From Paracentrotus lividus (lineage: Eukaryota > Echinodermata > Echinoidea > Camarodonta > Echinidae), in contig CALNVZ010003432.1 in NCBI GenBank assembly GCA_940671915.1, positions 10,354,265 through 10,418,264 on the forward strand: a stretch of 64,000 nucleotides of DNA, given 5' to 3'. The notes beneath the pieces are model-generated. The model had not been told where the DNA came from and made no database searches. It was given only the letters and a program-made list of their open reading frames with translations. Shown in pieces: positions 53,888 to 64,000 of the stretch. Numbering within the stretch: the first letter of the stretch is position 1; the number at the start of each line of letters is the position of its first letter. The translations under genes and the position numbers were made by a program.

Positions 53888-54207
53888 GGTCTCCCCGAGT
53901 CCCGTCCACGAGTCCACCCCACGAGACCTCGGTCCCCACGAGTCCTACGTCCACGAGCATACTCCCACGAGCTACGTCCCACGAGAGCCTACTCACGAGT
54001 CACCGAGGTATTTTTCCCATCCACGCCCACGAAGTCCTACGTCCCCCACCACGTCCCCCGAGCTACGCCACGACCTAGTCCCACGAGTCCTCCGTCCCAC
54101 GAGGCCGAGTATTCCCACGAGTCTACGTCCCACGAGTCCTACGTCCCAGAACCACGTCCCACGAGTCCAGTCTCCACGAGTCCTCGTCCCACGAGGCCGA
54201 TTTTTCT
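53888..54207 (+). repeat. 16-bp satellite array, left terminal repeat
   Basis: The unit is approximately acgtcccacgagtcct. Clear neighbours are at 54,115-54,145. A longer variant, cccacgaggccgagtattcc, recurs every few units, suggesting a higher-order pattern. Confidence 0.85.
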
Positions 54208-54639
54208 CATATCGCATATTTTAATCATTATGATGTTTGGCTGCGTCAAAAATTACTAAATTTAGATGGAAATGTCTCAAATGTATACTAGATTCATGAT
54301 CTTAAGTTTTGATGTAAGAACGGGCATTGGGTGTGCCGGTTTTGTAAATCGGGGAAATATTATGATTTATACTTGAGTAGCATCATGCTATTCTGAGGGG
54401 GGTCACGGGGCACTGGCCCCGGATAGGGTAAAAGGGCGCCACAAAGGATGAAAGGATAAGAAGAGAGAGAGAGAGAGGAAGAGAAAGGGAGAAAGGGGGG
54501 GGGGCGGGGAGTAAAGACAAAGAGGAAAAGGAAAAAGACAAAGAACCAAAAAAAGGGGGGAAGGAAAGAAACCGGAAGAGAGAGAAGAGAGGAAATAATG
54601 ATTAAAAAATAAATAAAAAAATTATACGTGGCGCAAAAT

Positions 54640-54850
54640 TGACGTATATTTAGGGGTCAAATTAACGCTGGTTAGGGCGCAATTTAATCCAAAATCCTGG
54701 GCATCAAATAACCTAAGAAGTACCAGAAACTGAGGGGTGCCAAATGTTTTAATTAGGGGACCACATCGGACTGTATGTAGGGCGCAAATCGATCTTCAAC
54801 ATAGGGCGCTAACATCTAAAACTTAGGGCAACAATTGATCTTATTAGGGG
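54640..54850. repeat. Degenerate minisatellite in the transposon interior
   Basis: Repeated phrases of the form ttaggg(g)-gc-caaatt or ttagggcgc-aat occur at irregular spacing of about 30-45 bp. The matching region in the first copy is 39,165-39,440. Confidence 0.5.
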
Positions 54851-57353
54851 GGATTGGTTTGAAGCAGATAGTATTACGTCTGGGACCGACCTTTAACGCA
54901 CTATCCGGGGAACGAGGTTGAAGCAGGTCACTCCATGTCATTTGTAGGCTGATCATAGAGCACATGAGGGGTACTTGATGGGGTGGCGGATTTAATATTG
55001 ATTTTGAATGGCAAGGGAGGCGGGGGGGGGGTAGAGAAACCCCATGAGCAGTGTGTTTCTGAGTAGGGTTGGAATATATGTTTATTATGAACAAAAAATG
55101 GCGCGTTTAAAATCTGAAACAAGGTGAGTGAGTTTTCTGTTTTTATTGGATAAGTTTTCAAACCCCTCCCCGACGGCCCAAGATTATAACAAAATTGGGA
55201 TGTGTTAGGTTCACATACGCAAGGCGTCACTGCAATGTTGCAGTTAAAACAAAATGAATTACATACATAGATACGGAGGGGCTTGAAGGGGCCCGCCCTC
55301 GTAAAAAGAAAAGCCCCCCCCGACGACAAAAAAATAAATAAATAAATAAATGGTTGGTAGGCCTTTTTTCATCCCGCATGAAATGTTTATTTGAATTTTC
55401 TCTTGAACTTATTAGGGTTTGTTGTGTTTTGGCAGACAGTCATAGATCCAGGGAAAGGGGGCCGCCCCTGAATAAAAAATAAAAAAACAATGAAAAATGC
55501 CCTAGATGGGTATACCACCGCCACCCCCACATGTAACCACATGTAACCAAATGTTTTAGTAGACACGCGTTAATAAAGGATACATTAGAAAGTGCCATAC
55601 ATTATTGTCTTCACTTTATTTCTGTTAACACACTGTGATGTTCATACCTGTTTTCAAGGAGCAATGCCATATCTTATTGGAACGAGTCTAGACTAGTTCG
55701 CGATGAGTCTCGAGAGTCGTGGAGATGTCTCCTGAGTCTCCGAGAGGTGCGGGATAGTGATTTAAAAGTCTTTCCAGTTGCTAGCTGCAAGCACCTGACA
55801 TCGCCGATACTCTTTTGTCTACTACTATAACAAATCGGTCGCAACTAGTTCGCGACCCCAGTCTCTGTAGGCTTGCAGATGTCACCGTGACATCTTCTGG
55901 GTCTCAGGAATCGCCCCCCCAAAATCAAACATCTCGGCATTTTTTAAAAAGTCTTTAATTGATGGGGCAGATTAGGGTTGTGCAGAATTTACTTAGCAAC
56001 ATACAAAGCGAGCGCGAAAGCGCGAGCGGAAATGTTTGAGGTTAAATGACCGAATCTTGCAAAAAAAAAATAAAATACTGCATTGATTACCAATGAATTA
56101 ACAAACATGCCGTACCAGTAGGCCTAGGGTATGTGCCAAATTTTTATTTCATTTAATCCTATAAGGCTATTTAATTCTAAGCGAGCAAGACGCAGCAAGC
56201 AAAAACAAACAAACAAAAAAAACAAAACAAACAAAACAAAACAAAACAAACAAAAAAACAACCAATTTGGGGGCCTGAGCCCGATTTCGTCTCCACAATC
56301 TTAATACCATGCGACAAAAGTTTTTAGGCTAAATGCAGAATCTTGCAATATAAGATCATGATAAATGCTCAATTATTAACGAAGTTAACAAACACACAAC
56401 GTGGGACCCGAAGGGAATGGGATGGGGAGGGGAGGGTTAATTCTGCAGAATATAGTCAGGCGCAGATCCAAGAAATCGAATTGAACTCATTCGGTGGCCC
56501 AATTGTCTGGGACAAAAGCGGCTCTATTTTACGCATGGGTACGCCTTAATTCATTGTGTGACTCTGGTCTGCGTCCGCTACTGTTATAGCGAGAACTGCA
56601 TACACCTCTAGTAGATAAAAGTAATTAAGCTAATTTTATGTCAAAGAATTTGTACTCTGCAATTTTTTTGCAATTATAAGTATAAATACAATTAAAATAG
56701 GCTTAAAACATTAAAATATAATAAAAAGCAATAATGGAGACTATGCATTTACGCCAGTTTTTTTTCATTTCTTCTCCATTTTTTAAGGACCTCCGTCTTC
56801 GGCAGGATATAATTTACAAAAATTATATTCTGATGAAGACGCAGGTCCGTCGAAATTGACATATGAAATGAATAAGGCTGTGTAATGTATTATCCCGACT
56901 ATTTGCTTTGTGATTCCAAAGTGAAACTCTATGTTGCTAAAGATAATAGATAATATAAATAATTAATCTGGATTTTAATAATGAAAATAATAATGATAAA
57001 GAATAAAAATAATACAATAATAAGCGCGAGCGAAAATGTTAGAGTTCCGTGGACATGATGGAAGAAACACGAGTGTGGAAAGCCCATTTCAGCTTTTAAA
57101 AAAATACATATCACCCGCGTAAATTCGGGAAGGGGTGATTGTACATGCCATCCCCCATCTTTTTAATTGAGGATGCACCCCCCCCCCCGTGTCTACGCCC
57201 CTGTTCGGGATTCATGAATTATGATCTCTCAAATTCGAGATTAGATTTAAATGTAATCATTTGAATAAATAAGTATTAGGATTTCTCAAGGATGTAAATC
57301 TTAATTTTTCATGTAAAACCAAAGAACTACATTCATTAAAATATATCCGAACT

Positions 57354-57744
57354 AATGGTGGAAGCTAATCGCGGAGATGGATTTGAGACGGAATTGGGAC
57401 TTCTTTTAGACTTGTTAGACGAGTTGTGAGACGTTTTGAAACTTGTCGCGGAGACGTCTCGATACTCTTTTTCCGTCGCGGAGAGCCTCCTATAATTTTT
57501 TTATTTTTATTGTCGCGGCGACGTCTCTGCGACGCAGAGCGGATCCGGGGGTGGGGGTGGGGAGGGGGAGGGACGCGCCTATAATTTGAAAACACTCATT
57601 GACCGTACATTTTTAACGAAAATTTTGGAGCCCCCCCCCCTCCAGTAATCCTGGACCCGTCACTACTGAGAAGGATTAGGACGTCTTTAGACATAGTCCC
57701 AAATCAGTCCTCAAACCCGCCTCCGCGAATGAGATGCCACCATT
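57354..57744. mobile_element. Foldback MITE, GGTGGTATCTCAC family, copy 4, nested
   Basis: The left end aatggtggaagctaatcgcg and the right end cgcgaatgagatgccaccatt match the family ends at 5,425-5,653. The gagacgtctcgatactcttt block is also shared. It lies inside the TU-like transposon just before its right satellite. A C-rich insert near 57,630 lengthens it. Confidence 0.75.
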
Positions 57745-57874
57745 ATTCCGCCATGCTAGTGCCTATGGTATTAACCACAACTAAATTAATTCATGTAGTA
57801 TAATTCAGCTTACAAAATGTTTCATTGATGTTGAAAAAACATTCTGATAAAAAAGAAAATACGATATGAGAAAA

Positions 57875-58246
57875 ATCGGCCTCGTGGACTAGGACTCGTG
57901 GGAAATATCGGCCTCGTGGGACGTAGGACCGTGGACGTAGGTCTCGTGGGACGTAGGACTCGTGGACGTAGGTCTCGTGGGACGTAGGACTCGTGGAAAA
58001 TACTCATCGGACGTAGGACTCGGGAAAGTAGGTTCGAACAACTCGTGGGACGTAGGTCGGGGACGTAGACCGTGGGACGTAGACTCTGGAAAATACTCGG
58101 CCTCGTGGGACGTAGGACTCGTGGGACGTAGGTCTCGTGGAGACAGGACTCGTGGGAAAATATTCGGCCTCGTGGGACGTAGGACTCGTGGGACCGAGGT
58201 CTCGTGGACGTAGGACTCGTGGACCGAGGACTCGTGGACCCTCCCC
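57875..58246 (-). repeat. 16-bp satellite array, right terminal repeat
   Basis: Well-preserved units of cgtgggacgtaggact / cgtgggacgtaggtct (for example 58,107-58,140) alternate with a ggaaaatactcggcct variant. It is the inverse of the left array. Confidence 0.88.
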
Positions 58247-58254
58247 ATATAAAC

Positions 58255-60180
58255 ATACTGTTGACGGTTGGATAAATAGCTTTTAAACACAGTTGAAACA
58301 TTTCCTCTTATACCATAATGTGCCATTTTTTTAATGAGTATTGTATGATCAAGCGTGTCGAACGCCTTCGAAAGATCTAGAAAAGGCCAAATACTATTTT
58401 TGTTTTCAAATTCCGATGTTACATGATTCATAAATTCAACCAAGTGCCATATTTGTGCCGAAACCATGACGAAAACCAATTGTTTATTATGTAAAATATT
58501 GTTTATATTAAGAATGACATTAATCTTTCATGAACTAATTTTCGAATATTTTAGAGAAAATTGACAAAATAGATACAGGTCTGTAAATTGTACATAAGCA
58601 TTTGCACCCTTTTTATAGATTGGAATTACTTTAGCCAATTTTAAAACATTTGGAAATATACCTTCTCGAAAGACGAATTAAAAATATGGCACAATGGGGA
58701 TGCAATTAAATGAATAGATTTTTTTATAACAAGAGGATCAATGTTATCATGTCCAGGACTTTTTTTTTACATCAAGGCTAGTTACAACTTTGATAATCTG
58801 ATTGGTTATTGGCTTTAAAAACATTGATTTTGTTATCACCATTCAAGTATTGTGTTATATTACAATTTGTACAGTTGGGTAACTGGCTTAGACTTCTCAT
58901 TTCCAATGTTACTAAAGTAGTCATTAAAAATCTCAGTTATTTTTTGTTTATCTATAATTCACCTTCAACATTAATACTATTGAACATATTTTTTCGATGC
59001 GGTTTTTTAGAACATCATTTATGCATGCCATGTTTTCTTCATATCGTGTTTGACACATCAAATTTTTTATGAAAATATGCACGTTACTTTTAACGAATTC
59101 ATCATGCACAATATTCCTATACTTTTATAAACCATTTCCCTATAATGTGATGGTTTCTTCAAGTATTTCTTATAACAATATATATTCTTTTTACACATTT
59201 TCTTAATTTCAATATTAAACCACAATTTGGAATTCTCACATTTTTCCTATTTCCTTTCTTAAGCGGGAAACATTCATTATATAGATCAGAATAAACATGT
59301 TATAAAATATTCATACTTTTCATTGACATTTCTTATATTATCAATATTACTCATGTACGAGTGAAGCAAACAAAAACCATCATATAGAGCAACTCTTTAT
59401 ACACAGGTGTATCATTCTGCATGTCACATATTAGATTAATCAGGCAAAAGGTGTTAAATGGTCACTCATATCAGTGATAATAAACCTGACTTGAGTATAT
59501 TTTTCTGAACGTTGTAAAATATTGTCCAAGTATAAACCAGAGTATCGGTTATCTAGTTGAGTTTGAGAAGTAGAGTGGGGTAAAAGAGGAGGAAAAAGAC
59601 TTTGATATCTAGACACACACAACGGTTACATAATAATATACAAAATAAAATCCCAAAAAAAAAAACACACACACAAATATTTAAAAATCAAAATGACAAA
59701 AAACGAAAAAAAATACACACAAAACAATGTTAAGATTTCTTGATATTCAATAAAAAGATTCTACAAACTCATTAAAAATATTAACATCGTGTCTTTGCCT
59801 ATATAATTAATAATTAAAACATGCCAACACCACCTCCTCTTTAACAATTCTTAACATGACTAGCAAAAATCCATACATAAACAAGAACAAAAACAAAAAA
59901 GAAAATTAAGATAAAATATAATGCATAAAAAAGACAGAATACATTTTAAATTATGCAATCAAATACAGCTGAAATCACTTGGAACACGTATATTCTGTGT
60001 CGTCATATATTCATTTTTTCTCCTGCCCAATATGAATCTACGGTGCTGTTTTCACTACTTCCGTCTAAAATGGTAACATAAAACACACAAACAAGATAAT
60101 ATATACACATAAAATGTATTAATTTACAAACAGACAATTTTAAAATGTGTAAGATTATAGCGTTTAGATGTGAACCTCCC
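58255..60180 (-). pseudogene. LINE ORF2, 5' half (endonuclease region decayed, RT start visible)
   Basis: The minus-strand frame at 58,479-58,252 reads FLDLSKAFDTLDH then KSYLSNRQQYVYM. These are the reverse-transcriptase A block with its catalytic Asp and the following helix of CR1/Jockey-type LINEs. The frame stops making sense at the transposon junction; the rest of the domain resumes at 53,880. Between 58.5 and 60.2 kb an endonuclease domain is expected by position. The sequence is too broken and A/T-rich to recognise its motifs. A related but noisy copy is at 46,370-48,200. Confidence 0.75.
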
Positions 60181-60198
60181 TAGGATTTCGTTACAAAT

Positions 60199-60960
60199 TC
60201 AATATGCAAATATAGTATAGTAATACATGTATATAAACAATTGCAGTCCATCAAGAAGTTCGAAATCAGGAAAAGGTATTAGAGTTAAAGTGTTTGCCTC
60301 TTCTAGAGAATGAATCAGCTTTCTGACAGTTGATCCATCGTTGTTGGCAGCCGCTACGAAGATACGTCCGTCTTGAGACCATGTTGCCACCACTTTCTTG
60401 ATGAAGCCTCGCTCTTTTCAGAATCTCGTAGTTAGAAGCTGTAAGATCCTCAGCAAGGGAAATACCCTATCTTCAATTTGCGACCTCTCGCATGATGATT
60501 GTCGAACACGGTAAGTGGAGAATTTTAGTCAATGATCGGTCGACTGACGCTCCTGTCTCTCTGCTGTCCATCCTTTGTGTTGTGCTGAATGCGCAGTCGA
60601 TAACTGTAATGCTGCTGCATATGAATGCTGTCTTCGATGATGTTAGCATTTTGTGACGACGCTGACACAGCTTGTTTGGTAGGTTGGCAAACGGACGTCC
60701 GGGCGATGACTGCCTGTCAAATCGTGAAGAGGAAGGTCTATCCAGGTGCTCCTTCGCGATGGTCATGAGTTATGTGTATCCTCTCCTTTTACTTCGCTAC
60801 TCCAAAATACGAATGCAATCCTCCTGGGATATTGCTCGCTTCACAGCTTTTTGCAGTAAGATTACTGATATTTGTGTGTCTGATTGTCAAACGCTTCAAT
60901 GGATTGCCTTCAGTTTCCTACGCTCAGCAAGTGTTTGGATAAATTAGCAATCTCTTGATA
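60199..60960 (-). pseudogene. LINE ORF1-like remnant
   Basis: On the minus strand, separate frames give DLTASNYEILKRARLH and then VATWSQDGRIFVAAANNDG followed by STVRKLIHSLEEANTL. This resembles the C-terminal domain of ORF1 proteins of many invertebrate LINEs (L-T--N---L--AR, then W--DG-IFV). A frame change lies between the two pieces near 60,393. Upstream, the frame at 60,766-60,473 is polar and has no clear motif. Position, strand and distance to the reverse transcriptase fit ORF1 of the same LINE. It has several breaks and is not a host gene. Confidence 0.6.
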
Positions 60961-62880
60961 TCCTAAATAGGTTCAGTAAGGAGTTCCATCAATGCCATAA
61001 TGAATGCCGATAGAATATTAGATTCATATCCATAATCAATACAATGATTCATCGTAACAATGTCCTTCAGTGGAAGAATCACTTTCAGCTTCGTACTGGT
61101 ATTAGCAAAGAATTTAAAACACAATGACCTTTGACCTTTTAACAATGTTGCTGGCTTAATACTAAAGACATAAGTTTGTAAAAACATTATCAAAAACAAA
61201 ACTGTAGGGTTGCCCAACAGTAAATAGATTTTACTAAAAGGAAGACACTGGCAGTCATCGAACCAGTTAAAAAATATAGAGGCAGAGTGTTTTAGAAAGA
61301 GCCAAGGAAAAAAATAGAAATAATTCTTTCTTTTTTTTTTTTTTTAACAAATGTTTTTCTCATTATCTTGAAAAGCAAGATGCCCAGAGGCCAACCTGCA
61401 GAAGAACATTTCAGTGCCTAAAAAGCTGAAAATCAATAAATTCAAAGAAATGCCCTCACAAATAAACTTGAACTTTAGAAATCAGTATTTTATCTGAAAC
61501 CGCCAGTATTCTTCTCAATTTTCAGTAATAAATACCGAAAATCAATACTACTTGGCATCTCCGAAGAAGTGAAGTCTACATGCGGATGGAGAGCGAGAGA
61601 GATCGTGTAAGACCTTTGAAGTGGAGTGTTTGGAGGGAGAGATGGCAATGGCAGACCAGTCTGATACACGCCTTCCTCAAGCGACCTTGGCTGGAAGTAT
61701 TTCTATGATTTCACCTGCTGTCCAGGGTTCAAGTAGATACTCACACCTATAGTCTATCCCTTTCAGACACTTCCATTGTAATTCTCTCAGCATGTCGTTT
61801 CTTTACCACTACTCTCCTGCATAATCAAAGCCATTTGAAGGAATATCAAGTGTACTTGCAGACAGATTTATTACTAGAGTATTAAGTTTCATGTCAAACT
61901 GGTTCTAAAAAATCTAGTGTTGAACACGAAATCTGTTTCTGTATATGGCAAGTCCAGCCGTTGCTAGACCGCATTCAGGCTAAACCTCATGCACAGGCTT
62001 TTTTGTTTAGAACCCATAAGCGGGACGACAGACAATTATGACGAAAGCACTTCGATACTCTATAACTGTCACACGCTGCAACACATTTATAATTGGAGGA
62101 CATTTCCTCATAAACGTGAGTTCATCAATTGGTGAAAGCCAAAATAAGAACTTATCACAACCAACATGACCACATTATTGACAAGGTTGGTCATATATGA
62201 CAAACTGGAACTATCAATACTGTGATTAACAAAACACATACAAATCAACAAAGACCACCTACACATGTATGATCTGAAAAGGTGATGTTTCACCGTAACA
62301 GAGTTGTGACATAGCAGAATTTAAGGAGTATCACAGGAAAAAGCCTGAAACTTGAAGTTGATGCTATAACTTCAGCTTGAGTTTTACAACCTATACTGTG
62401 AATTTGGTGGTTTTCATATATGTACATGCATAGCAGCTTGACTCTGCACTTGAACAAGAAAAACCGCAAACTAACTTGTTATTTCAGAAATATGTAGGCC
62501 TCAGATGAGGTGTTCTGACTATTCGCCATTTTACATGTAACGCTCTAAATGGAGGAACATCTTGATATTCTCTGATCTTGCTGATACTTTTGATGAAAAA
62601 TATCTGGGCTACTTGAGATCTTCGGTCTGAAGAAGCATCGCCTCCTGAAAGATGAAAGACCCTTGATCAGATTACTGTAAAACAAGAAACAATCGCGACA
62701 TAAAACTTTTACTTTTCGAAAATCTTGCCTCCTCATGAAATTCGCAAAAGTATCATGAATGCAAATAATTCTGGTTTTGCAGTCTGAATGCACAGACTAG
62801 GTATTGTGCTCCACTTGGATGTGATGAAGAGGATGACACCTGCTGACCTTCCAATCCTTGCCCTTGTAACCCACATCAAA
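60961..62880. other. Non-coding stretch, nothing recognised
   Basis: The sequence is AT-rich with a T homopolymer at 61,330. Open frames of 60-90 codons on both strands lack domain motifs and splice support. Base quality appears normal again compared with 35-60 kb. Confidence 0.5.
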
Positions 62881-62888
62881 CTAGACCA

Positions 62889-63570
62889 CACTCCATCTCT
62901 CCACTTTCATTGTAGCAGGCTTTATATTTCGACTCAATTTTGTATAAAAATCACAAAAAATTTGTTCAAATGCCAGTGATTATATGTGATTAATCGAAGT
63001 TACATATACATGATCATGTATCGGGAAGTACATTAGACAAAATGGATCTCATAAATTTCTACAAAAATGGTGCAAGTGACGATCCAGCATTTGCACCGTC
63101 AAAAGATTGACTCTGGCTAACTCCATCTCTTCACTTTCATGCCAACTTTTGTAGCACGCTTTAATATTTCGATTCAACTTTATCAAATCACACAAAATTT
63201 ACTCAAATGCCAGTGAATTGTATGTTATTAATTGAAGCCGAGCCTGATCAATTTGTCACAGACGAACATTTTCCAAATCCTCAAGTTTGATGGCCTGTGA
63301 AAAATTGATTATTAGAAATATTGAACTTCTTTGTGTTTTGTAGTGAAGTTTATTACTGGATTTGTTAAATGGTGGCAAAATTTGGTTGCCATGGATACGT
63401 GCTAAGAATAAAATTCTTTATCGTTTAATGTCACGAACGGATGAGGTGCTCACTCGTTAACTGATCAGACTTAGCTACATGTATTAGAAAGTACTAAGAC
63501 AAAATGGATCTCATAAATTTCCGCAAACTTGGGGCTGGCCCAGATCCAGCATTCGCACCGACAAGAGTTT
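62889..63570. repeat. Duplicated repeat, second unit split by an insert
   Basis: Unit 1 (62,889-63,110) and unit 2 (63,119-63,240 plus 63,478-63,570) share ctccatctct-cactttcat, tcaaatgccagtga-t and agacaaaatggatctcataa. About 238 bp of unrelated DNA separates the two parts of unit 2. After the second unit, 63,570-63,640 resembles the TU-like interior near 56,490-56,540 (gcccaattgtc, agcggctctatt). Confidence 0.7.
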
Positions 63571-63640
63571 GTGCAGGCCCAATTGTCAAGGGATCATAGC
63601 GGCTCTATTACATTCGGGAATGGGCCGATACAGTCTTTTG

Positions 63641-64000
63641 AATGTGCTGAGGTTGGATCCACTGTCAAGTGTGCAGACATTTGCAAAGTGAAAGTCCTTG
63701 CTTCAGATTTAAAGTTGCCCTTTAAGTTAAAACCAGCCTTGTTTTGATGGTAACACATATGCCTGTACCACTTCCGGCTATTTTGACTGTAAAATGGAGA
63801 CTTGTTTCCTGTACAGGGAAAGTAAGGGGAAATACATACAACAAATACAGTACTATTCACTCGTAGGCCTACATCTCTTTTAGAACAAGAATCATTCATT
63901 CAAATTCTGTTTGCAGTACATCTGTGGTTTCAGTCAGCATACTTGAAATAAGTTGATTCTTCTTTGAAACTTCAGAACACATGTCATGAAGAAAAAACTC
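63641..64000. other. Window end, nothing recognised
   Basis: Open frames on both strands here have no family features. No splice-bounded exon resembling the missing GRK start was found. Confidence 0.4.

Larger units (their letters stand above)
53888..58246. mobile_element. TU-like foldback transposon inserted in the LINE
   Basis: The two ends are inverted tandem arrays of a ~16-bp unit (53,888-54,207 and 57,875-58,246). Both meet a shared inner junction, gaggccgatttttctcatat, which is also inverted. The flanks are atataac (53,881-53,887) and atataaac (58,247-58,254), a probable 8-bp target duplication with one base lost. Sea-urchin TU elements are known for exactly this plan: outer satellite domain, inner unique domain, 8-bp duplication. 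The 3.7-kb interior has no recognisable transposase and holds a nested MITE at its right. Satellite frames mimic proteins rich in RPTRP and should not be annotated. Confidence 0.78.
51469..60100 (+). other. Third (forward) copy of the locus, most complete
   Basis: It is collinear with 35,283-43,350 and then continues through the right satellite array into the LINE 5' half. Relative to the first copy it lacks many single bases, including in homopolymers. I take it as the best guide to the real locus, but base-level reading is unsafe. Confidence 0.75.

Noticed and set aside
53841-54224. Open frames rich in PRVLRPTRP / GLVGRRTRG-type repeats, possible repeat protein
   Set aside because: They are translations of the 16-bp satellite in several frames and on both strands, and occur at every array copy. 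No start, promoter or unique sequence supports a gene.
35283-60100. A giant palindromic mobile system or amplified gene island
   Set aside because: The inverted copies differ by long-read-type indels and meet at an adapter-like sequence, so an assembly artefact explains the palindrome better than a biological one.

Overview
The window looks like intronic, repeat-rich DNA from a marine invertebrate, most probably an echinoid or other ambulacrarian. The reasons are the low GC content, the frequent acatgta-type motifs, retroposon tails of (TTCAA)n/(AATTG)n type, very many short foldback elements, and one element built like the sea-urchin TU foldback transposons. There is no bacterial gene organisation, and no long open frame encodes a host protein.

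Region 1-16.8 kb holds the only host gene I can support. Four small minus-strand exons (16,670-16,765; 9,877-9,983; 4,078-4,155; 1,640-1,740) have matching splice phases. Joined, they give the N-terminal basic patch and the first half of the RGS-homology domain of a G-protein-coupled receptor kinase of the GRK4/5/6 group. The ATG exon should lie at higher coordinates and was not found. The rest of the RH domain and the kinase domain must lie before base 1. The introns carry several miniature inverted-repeat elements: a four-member family with TIR GGTGGTATCTCACTTCGC, a TA-flanked 0.9-kb foldback, an element with a perfect 63-nt TIR, and one ending 28 nt from an exon.

Region 16.8-35.2 kb is non-coding and presumably intron or 5' flank of the same gene. 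It holds a 1.04-kb Tc1/mariner-like element without transposase, more foldback elements (three packed into 850 bp at 33.25-34.10 kb), a 3 x 134-bp tandem repeat, and a diverged duplication of about 1.2-1.5 kb (22.6-25.2 kb).

Region 35.28-60 kb is one locus presented about three times: forward (35.28-43.35 kb), inverted (43.37-51.43 kb) and forward again (51.47-60 kb), with many small indels between copies. At the inverted/forward junction sits a ~36-nt sequence (51,433-51,468) resembling the PacBio SMRTbell hairpin adapter. I read the palindrome as an untrimmed multi-pass long read built into the assembly, not as biology. The third pass shows the real locus best: a minus-strand LINE whose reverse transcriptase is split by a 4.36-kb TU-like foldback transposon. 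That element has ~16-bp satellite arrays as inverted ends and a likely 8-bp target duplication.

Region 60.2-64 kb contains a decayed LINE ORF1 on the minus strand and a partly duplicated repeat at 62.9-63.6 kb. I see no host exon there.
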